Assembly: GCF_002270415.1 (NCBI RefSeq)
Contig: NZ_NNRI01000008.1
Coordinates: 186,001 to 250,000, forward strand
Length of the DNA stretch: 64,000 nucleotides
Source of the DNA: Mesorhizobium sophorae
Lineage (GTDB): Bacteria > Pseudomonadota > Alphaproteobacteria > Rhizobiales > Rhizobiaceae
Direction: 5' to 3'
Below, in pieces: positions 1-8,747 of this stretch (positions are counted from its first letter, which is position 1; every line of letters begins with the position of its first letter). A program made the translations under genes and the position numbers. The notes beneath the pieces are model-generated. The model was not told the origin of the DNA, did not search any database, and was given only the letters and a program-made list of their open reading frames with translations.

Positions 1-52
1 CCCGGAAATCAGGCGATTGAAGGGATGCGGACTGAGGAGAGGATTTCTTAAA

Positions 53-430
53 ATGAACATTGCGCGCAAGATTGTTTGGATGAGCGTTGCGGCAGCCACT
101 GTAGTGGGGCTTGCTGGCTGTGCGACCAGCGGCCCGGATGGACCGCCGATGGCGGCTTCGCCGAAAGGCGTCGAAGGCTCCTGGATCGACGCCAAGGGTA
201 CCGGCCTTTCGACCTTCGCCAGCGGCACCTTCACGACCGTCGCCACCGACACCGGCCAGAAGCTTGCCGATGGCAGCTACACCATGACCGGCGCCACGTC
301 GGTGCAGATCAACGGCACGTCGCTGATCCGCCAGACCGCGGTCAGCTTCAACTGCCTGATGGTGTCGACAAGCCAGCTCAACTGCACCAGCTCCAGCGGC
401 CAGAACTTCGTGCTGACACGGCGCACCTGA
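53..430 (+). CDS. omp10: Omp10-like outer-membrane lipoprotein
   Basis: 125-residue lipoprotein. The N-terminus is basic, then hydrophobic, and ends in a lipobox (GLAGC, Cys22), so the mature protein should be lipid-anchored, probably in the outer membrane. The body (GSWID near residue 42, then TDTGQKLADGSY and QLNCTSSSGQNFVLTRR at the end) strongly resembles Brucella Omp10, a small surface lipoprotein of rhizobia and brucellae. Two cysteines in the C-terminal half may form a disulfide. I start at the ATG at 53, preceded by a GAGGAG-type ribosome site; an in-frame ATG at 17 would only add residues before the signal peptide. A strong terminator follows. Family assignment is from remembered sequence similarity; molecular role is unknown. 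Confidence 0.85.
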   Translation: MNIARKIVWMSVAAATVVGLAGCATSGPDGPPMAASPKGVEGSWIDAKGTGLSTFASGTFTTVATDTGQKLADGSYTMTGATSVQINGTSLIRQTAVSFNCLMVSTSQLNCTSSSGQNFVLTRRT

Positions 431-455
431 GCCAGCGAGTATTCGCTTCCCCAAG

Positions 456-488
456 GGGACGGCGGCCATCGGCCGCCGTCCCTTTTTT
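456..488 (+). terminator. Rho-independent terminator after omp10-like gene
   Basis: A perfect 12-bp stem (GGGACGGCGGCC at 456-467 with its complement at 471-482), a 3-nt loop and a run of six T. It ends the omp10-like transcript. Confidence 0.9.
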
Positions 489-622
489 GTGCCGGCAAAA
501 GTCCCCGGATTTCCGCTTGCGTCATCTGGAACGCGATGGGAACATGGTTCCAAACGCCGACTGTTATGTTCCAGTCAAGCAAGAGCGTTAAACGCCTTTG
601 ATCAGCCTTCCGGGAGACGAAG

Positions 623-2551
623 ATGAAGAAATTTGCTGCCATTGCCGCCCTCTCCGCCTCGACGCTCGCCCTGTCGTCCGGCGCATCCTTTGCCGACTAC
701 ACGTTGAACATCCTGCACATCAACGACTGGCACAGCCGCATCGAAGGCAACAACAAATATGAATCGACCTGCTCGGCCGATGAGGAGACCAAGGGCGAGT
801 GCATTGGCGGCGCGGGCCGGCTGATCACCGCGATCGCCCAGGAACGCAAGAAGCTGGAAGGCCAGAACGTGCTGCTGCTCAGCGCCGGCGACAATTTCCA
901 GGGATCGCTGTTCTACACGACCTACAAAGGCAAGGTCGAAGGCGAATTCCTCAACGAGATGAAGTTCGACGCCATGGCGCTCGGCAACCATGAATTCGAC
1001 GATGGCGAGACGGCGTTGGCGCCGTTCCTCGACATGATCAAGTTCCCGGTGCTCGGCGCCAATGTGAAGGCCAACGCGCAATCCAAGCTCGGCGACCGCG
1101 TCAAGCCGTCGATTGTCGTCGAGGTCGGTGGCCAGAAGATCGGCATCATCGGCGCGGTGACCAATGACACCCCGGAACTCGCTTCCCCCGGCCCCAACAT
1201 CACCATCGAGGACGACGTCAAGTCGATCACCGCCGAGGTCGAGAAGCTGAAGGGCGAAGGCGTCAACAAGATCATCGCCGTGACCCATATCGGCTACAAG
1301 CGCGAGCGCGACGTCATCGCCAAGATCCCGGGCATCGACGTGGTCGTCGGCGGCCACAGCCACTCGCTGCTGTCGAACACCGACCCGAAGGCGGAGGGGC
1401 CCTACCCGACGATGGTCGACAATCCCGACGGCTACAAGGTGCCGGTCGTGCAGGCGGCGTCCTATTCCAAATATCTCGGCGAATTCAAGGTGGTGTTCGA
1501 CGACAACGGCGTCGTCAAATCGGCCAGCGGCGACCCGATCTTTCTCGACAAGTCGGTCACTCCCGACCCGGCTGTGCTCGCCCGCATCAAGGAGCTTGGC
1601 GCGCCGATCGAGGCGTTGAAAAACAAGGAAGTGGCCGAGACCACCGACGTCATCGACGGCAGCCGCGAGAACTGCCGTACCCGTGAATGCGCGATGGGCA
1701 ACCTCGTCTCCGACGCCATCCTCGACCGCGTCAAGGGACAGGGCGTCGAGATCGTCATCTCCAATGGCGGCGGCCTGCGTGCCTCGATCGACAAAGGCAC
1801 CGTCACCATGGGCGAGGTGCTGACCGTGCTGCCGTTCCAGAACACGCTGGCAACCTTCCAGATTTCCGGCAAGGACCTGGTGGCCGGCCTCGAGAACGGT
1901 CTCAGCCAGATCGAGGACGGCGCCGGCCGCTTCCCGCAGGTCGCCGGCCTGAAATATTCCTTCGACAAGTCGGTTGCACCCAATGCCGGTCGCGTCAAAT
2001 CGGTGGAAGTCATGGAAGGCGGCGCCTGGACGCCGATCAATCCGGACAAGGACTATCTCGTCGCCACCAACAACTATGTCCGCCAGGGCGGCGACGGCTA
2101 CAAGATCTTCGCCGACAAGGCCAAGAACGCCTATGACTACGGTCCGGGCCTCGAACAGGTGGTTGCCGACTATCTCGGCGCGCACCGGCCCTACACGCCA
2201 AAGCTCGATGGCCGCATCACGGAGATCGCCGCGACAGTCGCGGCGGCCGAGCCGGCCGAGCCGGCCAAGCCTGCCGAAGCAGCAAAGCCCGCTGAGGCCG
2301 CACCGGCCGCGGAACCGGCCAAGCCTGCGGAAGCGGCACCGGCGCCCGCGCCCGCCCCCGAACCGGCAAAGCCGGCAGAGGCCGCGCCGGCCGAAAGCAG
2401 CCATGTCATCGTTGCCGGCGACACGTATTGGGATCTGGCAAAGAAGGCCTATGGCGACGCGACCAAATGGAAGCTGATCTATGAGGCCAACAAGGGCCAA
2501 AGGCCCCATCGGCTTGCGCTTGGCGCAACCCTGACCATCCCGCCAAAGTAA
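623..2551 (+). CDS. 5'-nucleotidase/UDP-sugar hydrolase family protein with C-terminal LysM domain
   Basis: 642 residues. A signal peptide (about 1-24, cut after SGASFA) sends it to the periplasm. Residues 25-530 are a calcineurin-like metallophosphatase plus 5'-nucleotidase C-terminal domain: metal-binding motifs HINDWHSR, AGDNFQGS, GNHEFD and GGHSHS, then the nucleotide-binding SNGGGLR. The family hydrolyses nucleoside monophosphates, UDP-sugars or related phosphate esters for nucleotide salvage. A proline/alanine/glutamate/lysine linker of near-repeats (PAEPAKPAEAA type, about 537-592) follows, then a LysM domain (about 594-642, HVIVAGDTYWDLAKKAYGD to TIPPK), which would bind peptidoglycan. 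The start has a GGGAG site 6-7 nt upstream. Function of the enzyme core is well supported; the exact substrate is not. Confidence 0.9.
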   Translation: MKKFAAIAALSASTLALSSGASFADYTLNILHINDWHSRIEGNNKYESTCSADEETKGECIGGAGRLITAIAQERKKLEGQNVLLLSAGDNFQGSLFYTTYKGKVEGEFLNEMKFDAMALGNHEFDDGETALAPFLDMIKFPVLGANVKANAQSKLGDRVKPSIVVEVGGQKIGIIGAVTNDTPELASPGPNITIEDDVKSITAEVEKLKGEGVNKIIAVTHIGYKRERDVIAKIPGIDVVVGGHSHSLLSNTDPKAEGPYPTMVDNPDGYKVPVVQAASYSKYLGEFKVVFDDNGVVKSASGDPIFLDKSVTPDPAVLARIKELGAPIEALKNKEVAETTDVIDGSRENCRTRECAMGNLVSDAILDRVKGQGVEIVISNGGGLRASIDKGTVTMGEVLTVLPFQNTLATFQISGKDLVAGLENGLSQIEDGAGRFPQVAGLKYSFDKSVAPNAGRVKSVEVMEGGAWTPINPDKDYLVATNNYVRQGGDGYKIFADKAKNAYDYGPGLEQVVADYLGAHRPYTPKLDGRITEIAATVAAAEPAEPAKPAEAAKPAEAAPAAEPAKPAEAAPAPAPAPEPAKPAEAAPAESSHVIVAGDTYWDLAKKAYGDATKWKLIYEANKGQRPHRLALGATLTIPPK

Positions 2552-2578
2552 GGTCGCTGCGCCTCTTTCAACGACGCG

Positions 2579-2605
2579 CCCGCCCGGGAAGCCGGGCGGG
2601 TTTTT
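2579..2605 (+). terminator. Rho-independent terminator after 5'-nucleotidase gene
   Basis: A perfect 9-bp stem (CCCGCCCGG at 2579-2587 and CCGGGCGGG at 2592-2600), loop GAAG and five T. Confidence 0.9.
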
Positions 2606-2624
2606 CGTTCTCTGCAGAGCAAAT

Positions 2625-2745
2625 CCAGGAAAAGTGCGCAGCGGTTTCCCGGGAAAGGCGCGTAGCGCATTCCCTCAGGGAATCGCGTCAAAAACAAATC
2701 CTTAGAGCGGCTCAGCGCTTCTATCTAAGCTGAACCGTTCTAAGG
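2625..2745. repeat. Intergenic mosaic repeat with terminal hairpin
   Basis: Non-coding. It begins with a module around AGGAAAAGTGCGCAGCGG and ends with a hairpin: a 16-nt arm at 2701-2716 (CTTAGAGCGGCTCAGC) pairs with 2729-2744 with only two differences, both allowing G-U pairs. The layout recalls rhizobial intergenic mosaic elements and the elements at 26351 and 29978. Relation to those two copies is by layout more than by sequence. Confidence 0.5.
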
Positions 2746-2813
2746 TGCGGCCAGACGCTGCATTGAAAACTGGCGTGGCATCGCTAGTTTCGCGCCGTGA
2801 CCGGAGACCAGGT

Positions 2814-3878
2814 ATGACCCTATCCAACCCTGCCGATCCCAAAGCCGCAAAGGCCGGCGGCCCGTTGCCCGCCGGGCATCCGTCGGTCAAGGCTGGCAAG
2901 ATCGGTGTCATGCTGGTCAATCTCGGCACGCCGGACGGCACCGATTTCAAGCCGATGTGGCGCTATCTCCGGGAATTCTTGTCCGATCCACGCGTCATCG
3001 AGCTCAACAGGGCGATCTGGTACCCGATCCTCTATGGGCTGGTGCTCACCAGGCGGCCGAAGGCGTCGGGCGCCAACTACGCCCGGATCTGGAACCGGGA
3101 GAGGAACGAGTCGCCCTTGCGCACCTACACCCGCGCCCAGGGCGAGAAGCTGGCTGAGGCGTTGCGCGACCTGCCCGATGTCGTCGTCGACTGGGCGATG
3201 CGCTACGGCAATCCATCAACCGCGAGCGTCGCCCAGGGGCTGGTCGAAAAGGGTTGCGACCGCATTCTTTCATTCCCGCTCTATCCGCAGTACTCGGCGA
3301 CCACCACCGCCACCGCCAACGACCAGCTGTTTCGTGCCCTGATGAAGATGCGCCGCGCACCAGCCATCCGTAGCGTGCCGCCTTACTACGATGAACCGGT
3401 CTATATCGAAGCGCTGGCGCGTTCGATCGAGAGGCATCTGGCAACGCTGGATTTCGAACCGGAGGTTGTCATTGCTTCCTTTCACGGCATCCCGAAACCG
3501 TATTTCGAGAAGGGCGACCCTTATCATTGCCACTGCCAGAAAACGACGCGGCTGTTGCGCGAACAGCTTGGCTGGGATGACAACAAACTGATCATCACCT
3601 TCCAGTCGCGCTTCGGCGCGCAGGAATGGCTGCAGCCCTATACCGACAAGACCGTGGAGAAACTGGCCAGGGACGGCGTGAAGTCGATCGCCATCGTCAA
3701 TCCCGGCTTTTCGGTCGACTGCATCGAGACGCTGGACGAGATCGGCCGCGAGGCGGCCGAGACCTTCCATCACGCCGGCGGCAAGAACTTCGCCCACATA
3801 CCTTGCCTCAACGACAGCGCCGAGGGAATGGCGGTGATCGAGGCGATGGTGCGGCGCGAGCTGTCCGGCTGGGTCTGA
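2814..3878 (+). CDS. hemH: Ferrochelatase
   Basis: 354 residues. It inserts ferrous iron into protoporphyrin IX, the last step of protoheme synthesis. The N-terminal motif KIGVMLVNLGTPDGT, the catalytic histidine in SFHGIPKPYF (about His224) and the conserved acidic segment NPGFSVDCIETLDEI (about Glu305) are all present. I chose the ATG at 2814, which has GGAGACCAGG just upstream; an in-frame upstream start at 2745 would add residues with no family counterpart and would begin inside a repeat hairpin. Length is normal for the family. The gene stands alone after an intergenic repeat. Confidence 0.95.
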   Translation: MTLSNPADPKAAKAGGPLPAGHPSVKAGKIGVMLVNLGTPDGTDFKPMWRYLREFLSDPRVIELNRAIWYPILYGLVLTRRPKASGANYARIWNRERNESPLRTYTRAQGEKLAEALRDLPDVVVDWAMRYGNPSTASVAQGLVEKGCDRILSFPLYPQYSATTTATANDQLFRALMKMRRAPAIRSVPPYYDEPVYIEALARSIERHLATLDFEPEVVIASFHGIPKPYFEKGDPYHCHCQKTTRLLREQLGWDDNKLIITFQSRFGAQEWLQPYTDKTVEKLARDGVKSIAIVNPGFSVDCIETLDEIGREAAETFHHAGGKNFAHIPCLNDSAEGMAVIEAMVRRELSGWV

Positions 3879-3882
3879 CACC

Positions 3883-3907
3883 GGAACAACACAAGCTCCG
3901 GGGCGTT
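3883..3907 (+). promoter_or_regulatory. Probable EcfG/RpoE2 general-stress promoter
   Basis: GGAAC (3883-3887), a 16-nt spacer and CGTT (3904-3907) match the known alphaproteobacterial EcfG-type consensus GGAAC-N16/17-CGTT exactly. Transcription would begin near 3914, just before the ribosome site of the FAD oxidoreductase gene, so it can drive that gene independently of hemH. Confidence 0.55.
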
Positions 3908-3930
3908 GAGCAGCACCTCCGGAGACTTTG

Positions 3931-5145
3931 ATGCCTCGCAAACTTGACCTCAGAAGCGGCCGGCCCGTCTGGTCCGCCTACCGGGCGCCTGCGGTCCCGA
4001 CTGCAGCGCTGACCCGTGACGCCAAGGCTGACGTGCTGATCATCGGCATGGGCATCAGCGGCGCCATGACGGCCGAGGCGCTGACGGCGCACGGTCATGC
4101 GGTGATCTGCATCGACCGGCGCGGCCCGCTGAAAGGCTCGACGTCCGCGACCACGGCTCTCGTGCAGTTCGAAATCGACCAGCCGCTTTCGGTGCTGTCG
4201 AAGATGATCGGCAAGACCTCGGCGGAGCAGGCCTGGCGGCGCTCGCGGCTCGCCGTTTCCAACCTCGCTGCCCGCATTGCCGAACTCGAGATCAACTGCA
4301 GCCCGGGCCGCAACCCGTCGCTCTATCTGGCGGGCACTCTCCTTGGCCCGTCGGAACTCCGGGACGAGGCCGAGGCACGAAGACAGGCAGGCATCGCCGC
4401 GACCTATCTCACGGCGGCACCGCTGGCGGAGAAATTCGGCATCGACCGCGAAGCCGCCATCCTCAGCCACGGCAACATCGCCCTCGATCCGCGCAAGCTG
4501 ACGGCCGGGCTGCTGCTGAGCGCCTCGCAGCGCAAGGCACGCTTCTATGCTCCCGTCGAAGCGACGGCGATCGAGGACAGTGCCGACGAGGTGGTCGTGG
4601 CAACCAGGGATGGGCCCACCATCACGACACGGCATGTTGTTTTGGCCACCGGCTACGAGTTGGTCGACATGGTGCCGGCGGCGGCCCACCGTATCATCTC
4701 GACATGGGCGATCGCGACACGCCCGCAACCGCGAAAGATCTGGCGGCGGGCAGCGTTCATCTGGGAGGCGTCGGACCCATATCTTTACATGCGCGCGACG
4801 GCCGATGGCAGGGTCGTCTGTGGTGGCGAGGACGAGGATTTCGTCGAAGAGGCGCGACGCGACGAGTTGATCGCCGACAAGACTGCACGCATCGCCGAAA
4901 AACTTGGGCGGCTGTTCCCGCATCTCGACGTCAGGCCGGAATTCGCCTGGACCGGTTCGTTCGGCACCACGACCACCGGCCTGCCCTATATCGGCGCCAT
5001 TCCCAGGCACCCGCGCATCCATGCCGTGATGGGTTACGGCGGCAACGGCATCACCTTCTCGCAGATCGCTTCCGAGATTGTCTCGGCCTCAGTCAACGGG
5101 CAGAGCGACACGGATGCAGAGTTGTTTGCCTTCAACCGTCGATAG
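3931..5145 (+). CDS. FAD-dependent oxidoreductase, DAO family
   Basis: 404 residues. An N-terminal Rossmann dinucleotide motif (ADVLIIGMGISGAM, about residues 33-46) is followed by an acidic/basic CIDRRGPLKGS segment typical of the D-amino-acid-oxidase/glycine-oxidase (DAO) superfamily. The C-terminus (GLPYIGAIPRHPRIHAVMGYGGNGITFSQ) is the second FAD-binding part. Related proteins oxidise amines or amino acids, and some carry a C-terminal Rieske domain, which is absent here. I use the ATG at 3931 with CCGGAGA upstream. A probable EcfG promoter lies directly before it, suggesting induction in general stress or starvation. The substrate is unknown. Confidence 0.85.
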   Translation: MPRKLDLRSGRPVWSAYRAPAVPTAALTRDAKADVLIIGMGISGAMTAEALTAHGHAVICIDRRGPLKGSTSATTALVQFEIDQPLSVLSKMIGKTSAEQAWRRSRLAVSNLAARIAELEINCSPGRNPSLYLAGTLLGPSELRDEAEARRQAGIAATYLTAAPLAEKFGIDREAAILSHGNIALDPRKLTAGLLLSASQRKARFYAPVEATAIEDSADEVVVATRDGPTITTRHVVLATGYELVDMVPAAAHRIISTWAIATRPQPRKIWRRAAFIWEASDPYLYMRATADGRVVCGGEDEDFVEEARRDELIADKTARIAEKLGRLFPHLDVRPEFAWTGSFGTTTTGLPYIGAIPRHPRIHAVMGYGGNGITFSQIASEIVSASVNGQSDTDAELFAFNRR

Positions 5146-5263
5146 CAGACCCACAAACAATCCATCATCACCTGATTGTAACGTTCCTGAAACACACTTA
5201 AGTCTTTGGTGAAGCCGGCTGCGCGAGAATGGCTTTCGCGGCCTGCCTCTGAGGGAGAGCCAA

Positions 5264-6214
5264 ATGGATTTCAGTGGTTTCGATATTGCGGTCATTGTTC
5301 TGGTCGCGCTTGTCGTGCTGGTGCTGTTCAAAGGCATCAAGACAATTCCGCAAGGCTATAACTATACGGTCGAACGTTTTGGCCGTTACACCAAGACACT
5401 GAGTCCAGGCCTCAATCTCATCACGCCTTTCGTCGACCGCATCGGCGCCAAGATGAACATGATGGAGCAGGTGCTCGACGTTCCGAGCCAGGAAATCATC
5501 ACCCGCGACAACGCCATCGTCGGGGTCGACGGCATCGCCTTCTACCAAATCCTCAATGCGGCGCAGGCCGCCTACCAGGTTGCCGGACTGCAGAACGCCA
5601 TCCTCAACCTGACAATGACCAACATCCGTACCGTCATGGGCTCGATGGACCTCGACGAGTTGCTGTCGAACCGCGACGCCATCAACGAGCGCCTGCTGCG
5701 CGTCGTCGACGAAGCCGCGCATCCGTGGGGCATCAAGATCACCCGCGTCGAGATCAAGGACATCAACCCGCCGGCCAACCTCATCGAATCGATGGGCCGC
5801 CAGATGACGGCCGAGCGCAACAAGCGCGCGCAGATCCTCGCCGCCGAAGGCCTCAAGCAGTCGCAGATCCTCGAGGCCGAGGGCCGCAAGGAAGCCGCCT
5901 TCCGCGACGCCGAGGCGCGCGAGCGTTCTGCCGAAGCCGAAGCGCGCGCCACGCAGGTGGTGTCGGAAGCGATCTCGAAGGGCGATGTGCAGGCGCTGAA
6001 CTACTTTGTGGCGCTGAAATACACCGAGGCACTTGGCAGGATCGGCACAGCCACCAACAGCAAGATCGTGCTGATGCCGATGGAAGCCTCGTCGCTGATC
6101 GGCACGCTTGGCGGTATCGGCGAGATCGCCAAGGAAGTCTTCCGCAGCGATGGCACGGCCGGCGCGCAAAGGCAGGCCGCACGCCCGCCGGTGGTTCGCC
6201 CAAGCGAGAACTGA
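5264..6214 (+). CDS. qmcA: SPFH/band-7 membrane protein, QmcA-like
   Basis: 316 residues. One N-terminal membrane segment ([17 protein letters not shown], about 5-22), an SPFH/band-7 domain (about 24-200, starting at [24 protein letters not shown]), then a charged Ala/Glu-rich coiled coil (about 190-240: [20 protein letters not shown]). This matches E. coli QmcA and stomatin-like proteins, which form membrane microdomain scaffolds. It is followed after 13 nt by an NfeD-type partner, a pairing well known in bacteria (YbbJ/QmcA). The ribosome site is AGGGAGAG. Confidence 0.9.
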   Translation: MDFSGFDIAVIVLVALVVLVLFKGIKTIPQGYNYTVERFGRYTKTLSPGLNLITPFVDRIGAKMNMMEQVLDVPSQEIITRDNAIVGVDGIAFYQILNAAQAAYQVAGLQNAILNLTMTNIRTVMGSMDLDELLSNRDAINERLLRVVDEAAHPWGIKITRVEIKDINPPANLIESMGRQMTAERNKRAQILAAEGLKQSQILEAEGRKEAAFRDAEARERSAEAEARATQVVSEAISKGDVQALNYFVALKYTEALGRIGTATNSKIVLMPMEASSLIGTLGGIGEIAKEVFRSDGTAGAQRQAARPPVVRPSEN

Positions 6215-6227
6215 TGGGCATACTCCC

Positions 6228-6692
6228 ATGTTGGACCGCATCATTTCCGAACTCGGCCCGTGGAACTGGATGGTTCTGGGCTTCGTCCTGCTGGTGATGG
6301 AAATCATCGCGCCAGGCATCTTCATGCTGTGGATCGGCATCGCCGCCCTGATCATCGGCGCGGTGTCGCTGTTGATCTGGGATGCCGGTTTCTGGACCTG
6401 GCAAGTCCAGGTCCTCGCCTTCCTGGCGCTGTCGCTGGTCTCGGCCTATGTCGGCAAGAAGCTGGTCGGTGGTCACGATGATCCGACCGACCAGCCGCTG
6501 CTCAACCGGCGCGGCGCGCAGATGGTCGGCAGGATGGCGACGCTTGCCGAACCGATCCGGGACGGGCGTGGCCGCATCAAGCTGGGCGATACGCTGTGGC
6601 GTGTCTCCGGCCCGGACCTGCCGGCAGGCACGCAGGTGCGGGTGACGGCTGCGGCCGACACGGATCTGGAACTGACCGTGGAGCGGGTCTGA
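6228..6692 (+). CDS. NfeD-family membrane protein, partner of the SPFH protein
   Basis: 154 residues. Two or three hydrophobic segments in the first 80 residues (WMVLGFVLLVMEIIAPGIFMLWIGIAAL and the following FWTWQVQVLAFLALSLVSAYVG), then a small soluble C-terminal beta domain of OB-fold type (about 85-154). It lacks the ClpP-like protease domain of long NfeD proteins, so it is the short YbbJ type. Cotranscribed with the qmcA-like gene. Such pairs are thought to keep membrane protein quality; the exact role is not established. Confidence 0.88.
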   Translation: MLDRIISELGPWNWMVLGFVLLVMEIIAPGIFMLWIGIAALIIGAVSLLIWDAGFWTWQVQVLAFLALSLVSAYVGKKLVGGHDDPTDQPLLNRRGAQMVGRMATLAEPIRDGRGRIKLGDTLWRVSGPDLPAGTQVRVTAAADTDLELTVERV

Positions 6693-6737
6693 TATCGAAG
6701 CATGGGTTTTGGGAGATGCGAGCGTGGCTGGAAAATG

Positions 6738-7418
6738 TCATCCAGTCGCGATTGTGGCCGCTTCGGTTCTCGCTTTTGTCAGGACGGCATCGTCCCGCGC
6801 AACCGCAAACCTGTCACAATACGCATCGAGGTGGTTCTGGCCCCTATCCGCCTCTCCGATAGCGATGAGGACCAAGCCCCACGCGAGGTCCGTTTGCACA
6901 TAATTTTCCAACGAAAAGCGTCGAAACTCCATCTTCGATCGTCGTTCGAAACTATCAGCAACGTCGTTTAGCGAAGTGATTCCGGACCAGTCCTGTCGCG
7001 CCGCATCGAGCACCTTCAAGGCGGCGTGTGCAACTCGATCATCGCGATCATTGCTGTAAAACGAGCACCAGTTAGGGATCCGGCCTGATAAGTCAATGGG
7101 GTCGATACAGAGATCAAAGTTTGCCGACTTCGCTGTCCTTTTCCACCGAAAGCTTCCGCCTCTGAAAATTGGAACAAAGTCGACTGAGAGGCCCCAGCAG
7201 GCAGAGAAGGTCATCCCTTTCATCGCCTGAAATTTCAGCAGATAACGGATATGACCTGTCGAACTTCCAACCCAGGACAGATCGCCAACTCGTTGAAAAT
7301 CAGGCGCCAGGCCGCCTTCCAATGCTCCAGCGACGATGTCGCCCAACTCTTTTCCACGTTGCGCCGGACGACTGAAGTCCGGCCGCCGACGAAATCTTTC
7401 GATTAGGCTGGAGAACAT
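6738..7418 (-). CDS. Hypothetical protein, unrecognised
   Basis: 226 residues and not recognised. No signal peptide or membrane segment is evident. The central part (HIRYLLKFQAMKGMTFSACWGLSVDFVPIF, then IDPIDL) has the alternating pattern of a mixed alpha/beta domain and recalls, weakly, uncharacterised or immunity-type families such as DUF4304; this is a guess. The DNA is visibly lower in G+C and less biased at third positions than its neighbours, which fits recent acquisition. It lies downstream of, and in the same direction as, the sugar-phosphate isomerase gene, and converges on the NfeD gene. The reading frame is intact with a plausible ATG. Confidence 0.6.
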   Translation of the reverse strand: MFSSLIERFRRRPDFSRPAQRGKELGDIVAGALEGGLAPDFQRVGDLSWVGSSTGHIRYLLKFQAMKGMTFSACWGLSVDFVPIFRGGSFRWKRTAKSANFDLCIDPIDLSGRIPNWCSFYSNDRDDRVAHAALKVLDAARQDWSGITSLNDVADSFERRSKMEFRRFSLENYVQTDLAWGLVLIAIGEADRGQNHLDAYCDRFAVARDDAVLTKARTEAATIATG

Positions 7419-7516
7419 CTGACCTCGTCAACGGCAATCGTGAGCTAGGGCTTTGCAAGCAATCATTGCCGATCGCGACAGGTCGAATCAAGTCGTCCAG
7501 AGCGGCTTGAGTTAGA

Positions 7517-8518
7517 CTAGGCTGCGCCGATACGCAGGAGATCGTGCAGGTGGATGAGGCCCACCGGCCGTCTGCCTTCCACCACCATCAGACTGGTGAT
7601 GGAAGAATTGTTGATCGTCTGCAGCGCCGTTGCCACCAACGTGTCCGGCGACGCCGTCTTCGGTCCTTTTGTCATCACCTCATCCACCGTCATCGCCAGC
7701 AGATTGCCGCCGATGTGACGCCTTATGTCACCGTCGGTGATGATGCCGACCAGCGCGCCGTCGGCGTCGGTGATCGCCACGCAACCAAATCCCTTGCGCG
7801 ACAGTTCAAGGATAGCATCCTGCATGCCGGTGCCCGTGGCCACCAGCGGCAGCCTGTCGCCGACATGCATGATCTCGTGGATCTGCGTCAGGTTGGCGCC
7901 GAGCTGACCACCAGGATGGAAAGTACGGAAATGGTCCGGCGTGAAGCCGCGTGCTTCGAGCAGGGCGATCGCCAGCGCATCGCCCATCACCAGTTGCAAC
8001 AGCGTCGACGTCGTCGGCGCCAGGCCGTGTGGACAGGCCTCAGGCGCGCGGGGCAGCAGCAGCACCACGTCCGCGGCCCGCGCCAGCGCCGATGTCTCTC
8101 CGGCGGTGATGGCGATAAGCGGAATGGAGAAGCGCCTGGAATAGGCGACAATGCCCATCAGTTCCCTGCTCTCACCCGACCACGACATGGCGATGATGGC
8201 ATCGTCCCTGGCAATCATACCGAGATCGCCGTGATTGGCTTCGGCGGGATGGACGAAAAAGGCCGGTGTGCCGGTCGAGGCCAGCGTCGCCGCGATCTTC
8301 GAACCAATATGGCCGCTTTTGCCAACGCCGGTGACGATCAGCCGACCCTCGATCTTCGAGATCATCTCGACGGCCTGGGCGAAAGGCCCAGCCAGTCCGT
8401 TCTCGAGTGCCTCGGCAAGGGCCGCGACACCAGCCTGCTCCGTTGCCACCGTTCTCAGTGCCGAAGCGATCGAGGCTTGCCTGTCCAAAGGCTTCTTATT
8501 CAGGGATCCCGCATGCAT
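7517..8518 (-). CDS. kdsD: KpsF/GutQ-family sugar-phosphate isomerase (D-arabinose 5-phosphate isomerase type)
   Basis: 333 residues. An SIS domain (about 45-190) carries VTGVGKSGHIG, HPAEANHGDLGM and SWSGES, and is followed by two CBS domains (about 215-330, IMHVGDRLP and VDEVMTKGPKT). This is the architecture of KdsD/KpsF, which converts ribulose 5-phosphate to arabinose 5-phosphate for Kdo synthesis in lipopolysaccharide. The proximity of galU and an outer-membrane barrel gene fits an envelope role. I keep the ATG at 8518; a downstream start is possible because the first 20 residues are variable in the family. Confidence 0.9.
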   Translation of the reverse strand: MHAGSLNKKPLDRQASIASALRTVATEQAGVAALAEALENGLAGPFAQAVEMISKIEGRLIVTGVGKSGHIGSKIAATLASTGTPAFFVHPAEANHGDLGMIARDDAIIAMSWSGESRELMGIVAYSRRFSIPLIAITAGETSALARAADVVLLLPRAPEACPHGLAPTTSTLLQLVMGDALAIALLEARGFTPDHFRTFHPGGQLGANLTQIHEIMHVGDRLPLVATGTGMQDAILELSRKGFGCVAITDADGALVGIITDGDIRRHIGGNLLAMTVDEVMTKGPKTASPDTLVATALQTINNSSITSLMVVEGRRPVGLIHLHDLLRIGAA

Positions 8519-8747
8519 GGCTGATGCGATTAGCGCGTTGCCGCCCGCCTGTCCAACAGAAATGGCCCCACGATGGCTAGGGACAACGACAAGCAGGCAA
8601 GCAAAAGGCTTAACGCACGCCGCGTGAAACCCTTTGGAAATCGGTACTTGAGGCCGCTGACGACCTCCAGCCTCAACCCTCCGTTAACCATCCCCATTTA
8701 CGGTTCGGTAAGTATGGCGCGCGTGCGCCGCGCAAGCAGTGGTGACG

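Noticed and set aside
539..565. GGAAC...TGTT before the 5'-nucleotidase gene as an EcfG promoter
   Set aside because: The spacing (18 nt to TGTT) and the TGTT box do not fit the consensus, in contrast to the site at 3883.
602..2509. A 635-codon minus-strand frame over the 5'-nucleotidase gene
   Set aside because: Shadow frame, rich in Arg/Gly/Leu with repeats mirroring the PAEPAKPAEA region.
5171..5184. TGTAACGTTCCTGA before the SPFH gene as another copy of the LacI operator
   Set aside because: Only AACGTTC matches and it is not a full palindrome; no functional link to the LacI locus.
8673..8688. TCAA-N7-TTAAC before the barrel gene as a CtrA site
   Set aside because: One half-site has a mismatch and such A/T motifs occur by chance; no second site or known CtrA link supports it.
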